Positions 63,449 through 64,000 of a DNA stretch of 64,000 nucleotides are shown piece after piece. Source of the stretch: Prochlorococcus sp. MIT 1314 (lineage in GTDB: Bacteria; Cyanobacteriota; Cyanobacteriia; PCC-6307; Cyanobiaceae); the NCBI RefSeq assembly GCF_034093315.1, contig NZ_CP139300.1:310001-374000 (forward strand), read 5' to 3'. The position numbers and the translations under genes are program-made. Within the stretch, counting starts at the first letter, position 1. Every line of letters starts with the position of its first letter. The notes under the pieces were generated by a model, which saw only the letters and a list, made by a program, of their open reading frames with translations, was not told the origin of the DNA and made no database searches.

Positions 63449-63943
63449 ATGAAAGAAACAAAATGTCCTGTACCTAGGGAGCAACAACCGACAAATGAAT
63501 TTATTGAATTATCAAAATCTAAAATTTTTTCATGGCCAAAAACAAAAAAATCACTGATTCTAATATTGATTAAATTTTGGGTTGGTGCTTTTGTTTTATT
63601 TCTTGTTATTTCGTCTGGAAGTATATATTTCAAAACAAAAATTTTAAAATATATTCTATTAAGTTTTTTTAGTAGCTTATCAATACCTCTATTGATTTCA
63701 TTAAGATTATACATTGGTTGGAATCATGTATTTAAAAGATTGATTTCTGAAAGAGTTGAGTACGAAGAGTCTGGTTGGTATGACGGTCAAGTATGGATAA
63801 AGCCATTAGTTTTAAAAGAAAAAGAATCACTTATTGCCTCAATTGAGGTAAAGCCTATTTTAAAAAATTTAATTCAAATTTTATCTATAATTTCAGTTTT
63901 AGTTTTAGTAGGATTTTTGCTTTTTCAATATTACAATTTCTAA
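63449..63943 (+). CDS. CGLD27-like (DUF1230) membrane protein
   Basis: The 164-aa protein has an N-terminal CPVPREQQPTNEFIELSKSK block, a membrane helix (about 42-62), a second one (about 68-88), the soluble stretch ERVEYEESGWYDGQVW with the invariant-looking W-Y-D-G-Q, and a final helix (about 142-160). This is the CGLD27/DUF1230 family of cyanobacteria and plastids, linked in plants to thylakoid/iron functions. The start is the ATG at 63449 rather than the TTG at 63440. Confidence 0.82.
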   Translation: MKETKCPVPREQQPTNEFIELSKSKIFSWPKTKKSLILILIKFWVGAFVLFLVISSGSIYFKTKILKYILLSFFSSLSIPLLISLRLYIGWNHVFKRLISERVEYEESGWYDGQVWIKPLVLKEKESLIASIEVKPILKNLIQILSIISVLVLVGFLLFQYYNF

Positions 63944-64000
63944 ATGAGTACAAACTTCAAAAACCTATACACATCAAATAATCCACCTTTACAAGCAACC
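63944..64000 (+). CDS. 5' end of next gene, cut by the window
   Basis: An ATG directly follows the TAA of the CGLD27-like gene and the frame stays open to the window end (19 codons, MSTNFKNLYTSNNPPLQAT). The PPLQAT ending would suit the N-terminus of an L-asparaginase II-type protein, but so few residues cannot prove it. Confidence 0.45.
   Translation, partial: MSTNFKNLYTSNNPPLQAT

Overview
The window is a very AT-rich, tightly packed piece of a cyanobacterial chromosome. It is best explained as a high-light-type Prochlorococcus (HLI/HLII clade). The evidence is chlorophyll and cyanobacterial assembly genes (acsF, chlH, hemJ, a Psb30-like microgene, ycf20, a CCB2/CCB4-type cofactor-assembly gene), many proteins of cyanobacteria-only families (DUF2996, DUF3038, DUF4335, DUF2949, DUF3318, DUF6447, CGLD27), genes that abut or overlap by a few bases, and frequent TTG/GTG starts. 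The strain assignment is inference from composition and gene content; no database was searched.

Layout. 0-14 kb: end of a flavin reductase-like gene, uvrC, hemJ, a PHP-domain gene, then cobN on the minus strand, ilvE and B12-dependent metH, followed by DUF2237, an Ap4A phosphorylase, a 59-aa microprotein and an unusual RHH/J-domain fusion. 15-16 kb: a small secreted-protein gene set among three related dyad-symmetric repeats. 16-24.8 kb: pheT (minus), rpmG-rpsR, a catalytic-only RNase II-like gene, metG, an LptC-like lipoprotein, a CCB-type gene, cobU, trmL, tRNA-Met(CAU) and clpS. 24.8-27.8 kb: a loose accessory stretch, the only one in the window, with about nine microprotein genes on both strands and a ribbon-helix-helix regulator gene bracketed by matching 13-bp palindromes. 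28-33.7 kb: 2-Cys peroxiredoxin, an FtsH homologue that has lost its zinc-protease motif plus a multi-pass membrane protein, rpmF, ycf20, a HAD phosphatase, a Psb30-like microgene, a YkgJ-type protein and two half-size UPF0016 transporter genes. 33.7-46.4 kb: a large RNase R-like protein with a degenerate catalytic centre, hypothetical genes, acsF, tldD-tldE-fmt, terC and mfd. 46.5-51 kb: minus-strand hypothetical genes (DUF4335-DUF3038, the latter apparently starting at ATT), a UbiH-like monooxygenase and dapB. 51-64 kb: chlH, folP-tpiA, an S4 protein, an ABC half-transporter, carB, DUF3318, rsfS, CGLD27-like and the first 19 codons of the next gene.

How the genes fit together. Tetrapyrrole metabolism is strongly represented: protoporphyrinogen oxidation (hemJ), Mg insertion (chlH), the oxygen-dependent cyclase (acsF), cobalt insertion (cobN), nucleotide-loop assembly (cobU) and a B12-using enzyme (metH). 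Excision repair is represented by uvrC and mfd. Translation and RNA functions include pheT, metG, fmt, trmL, rsfS, rpmG, rpsR, rpmF and two divergent RNB-family proteins.

The points most worth following up are the protease-dead FtsH, the two RNB proteins that look complementary (one catalytic, one RNA-binding), the RHH regulator with its operators, the possible ATT start of the DUF3038 gene, and the TAGTCTCATA dyads near 15 kb. No CRISPR array, insertion sequence, prophage integrase or rRNA gene was seen.
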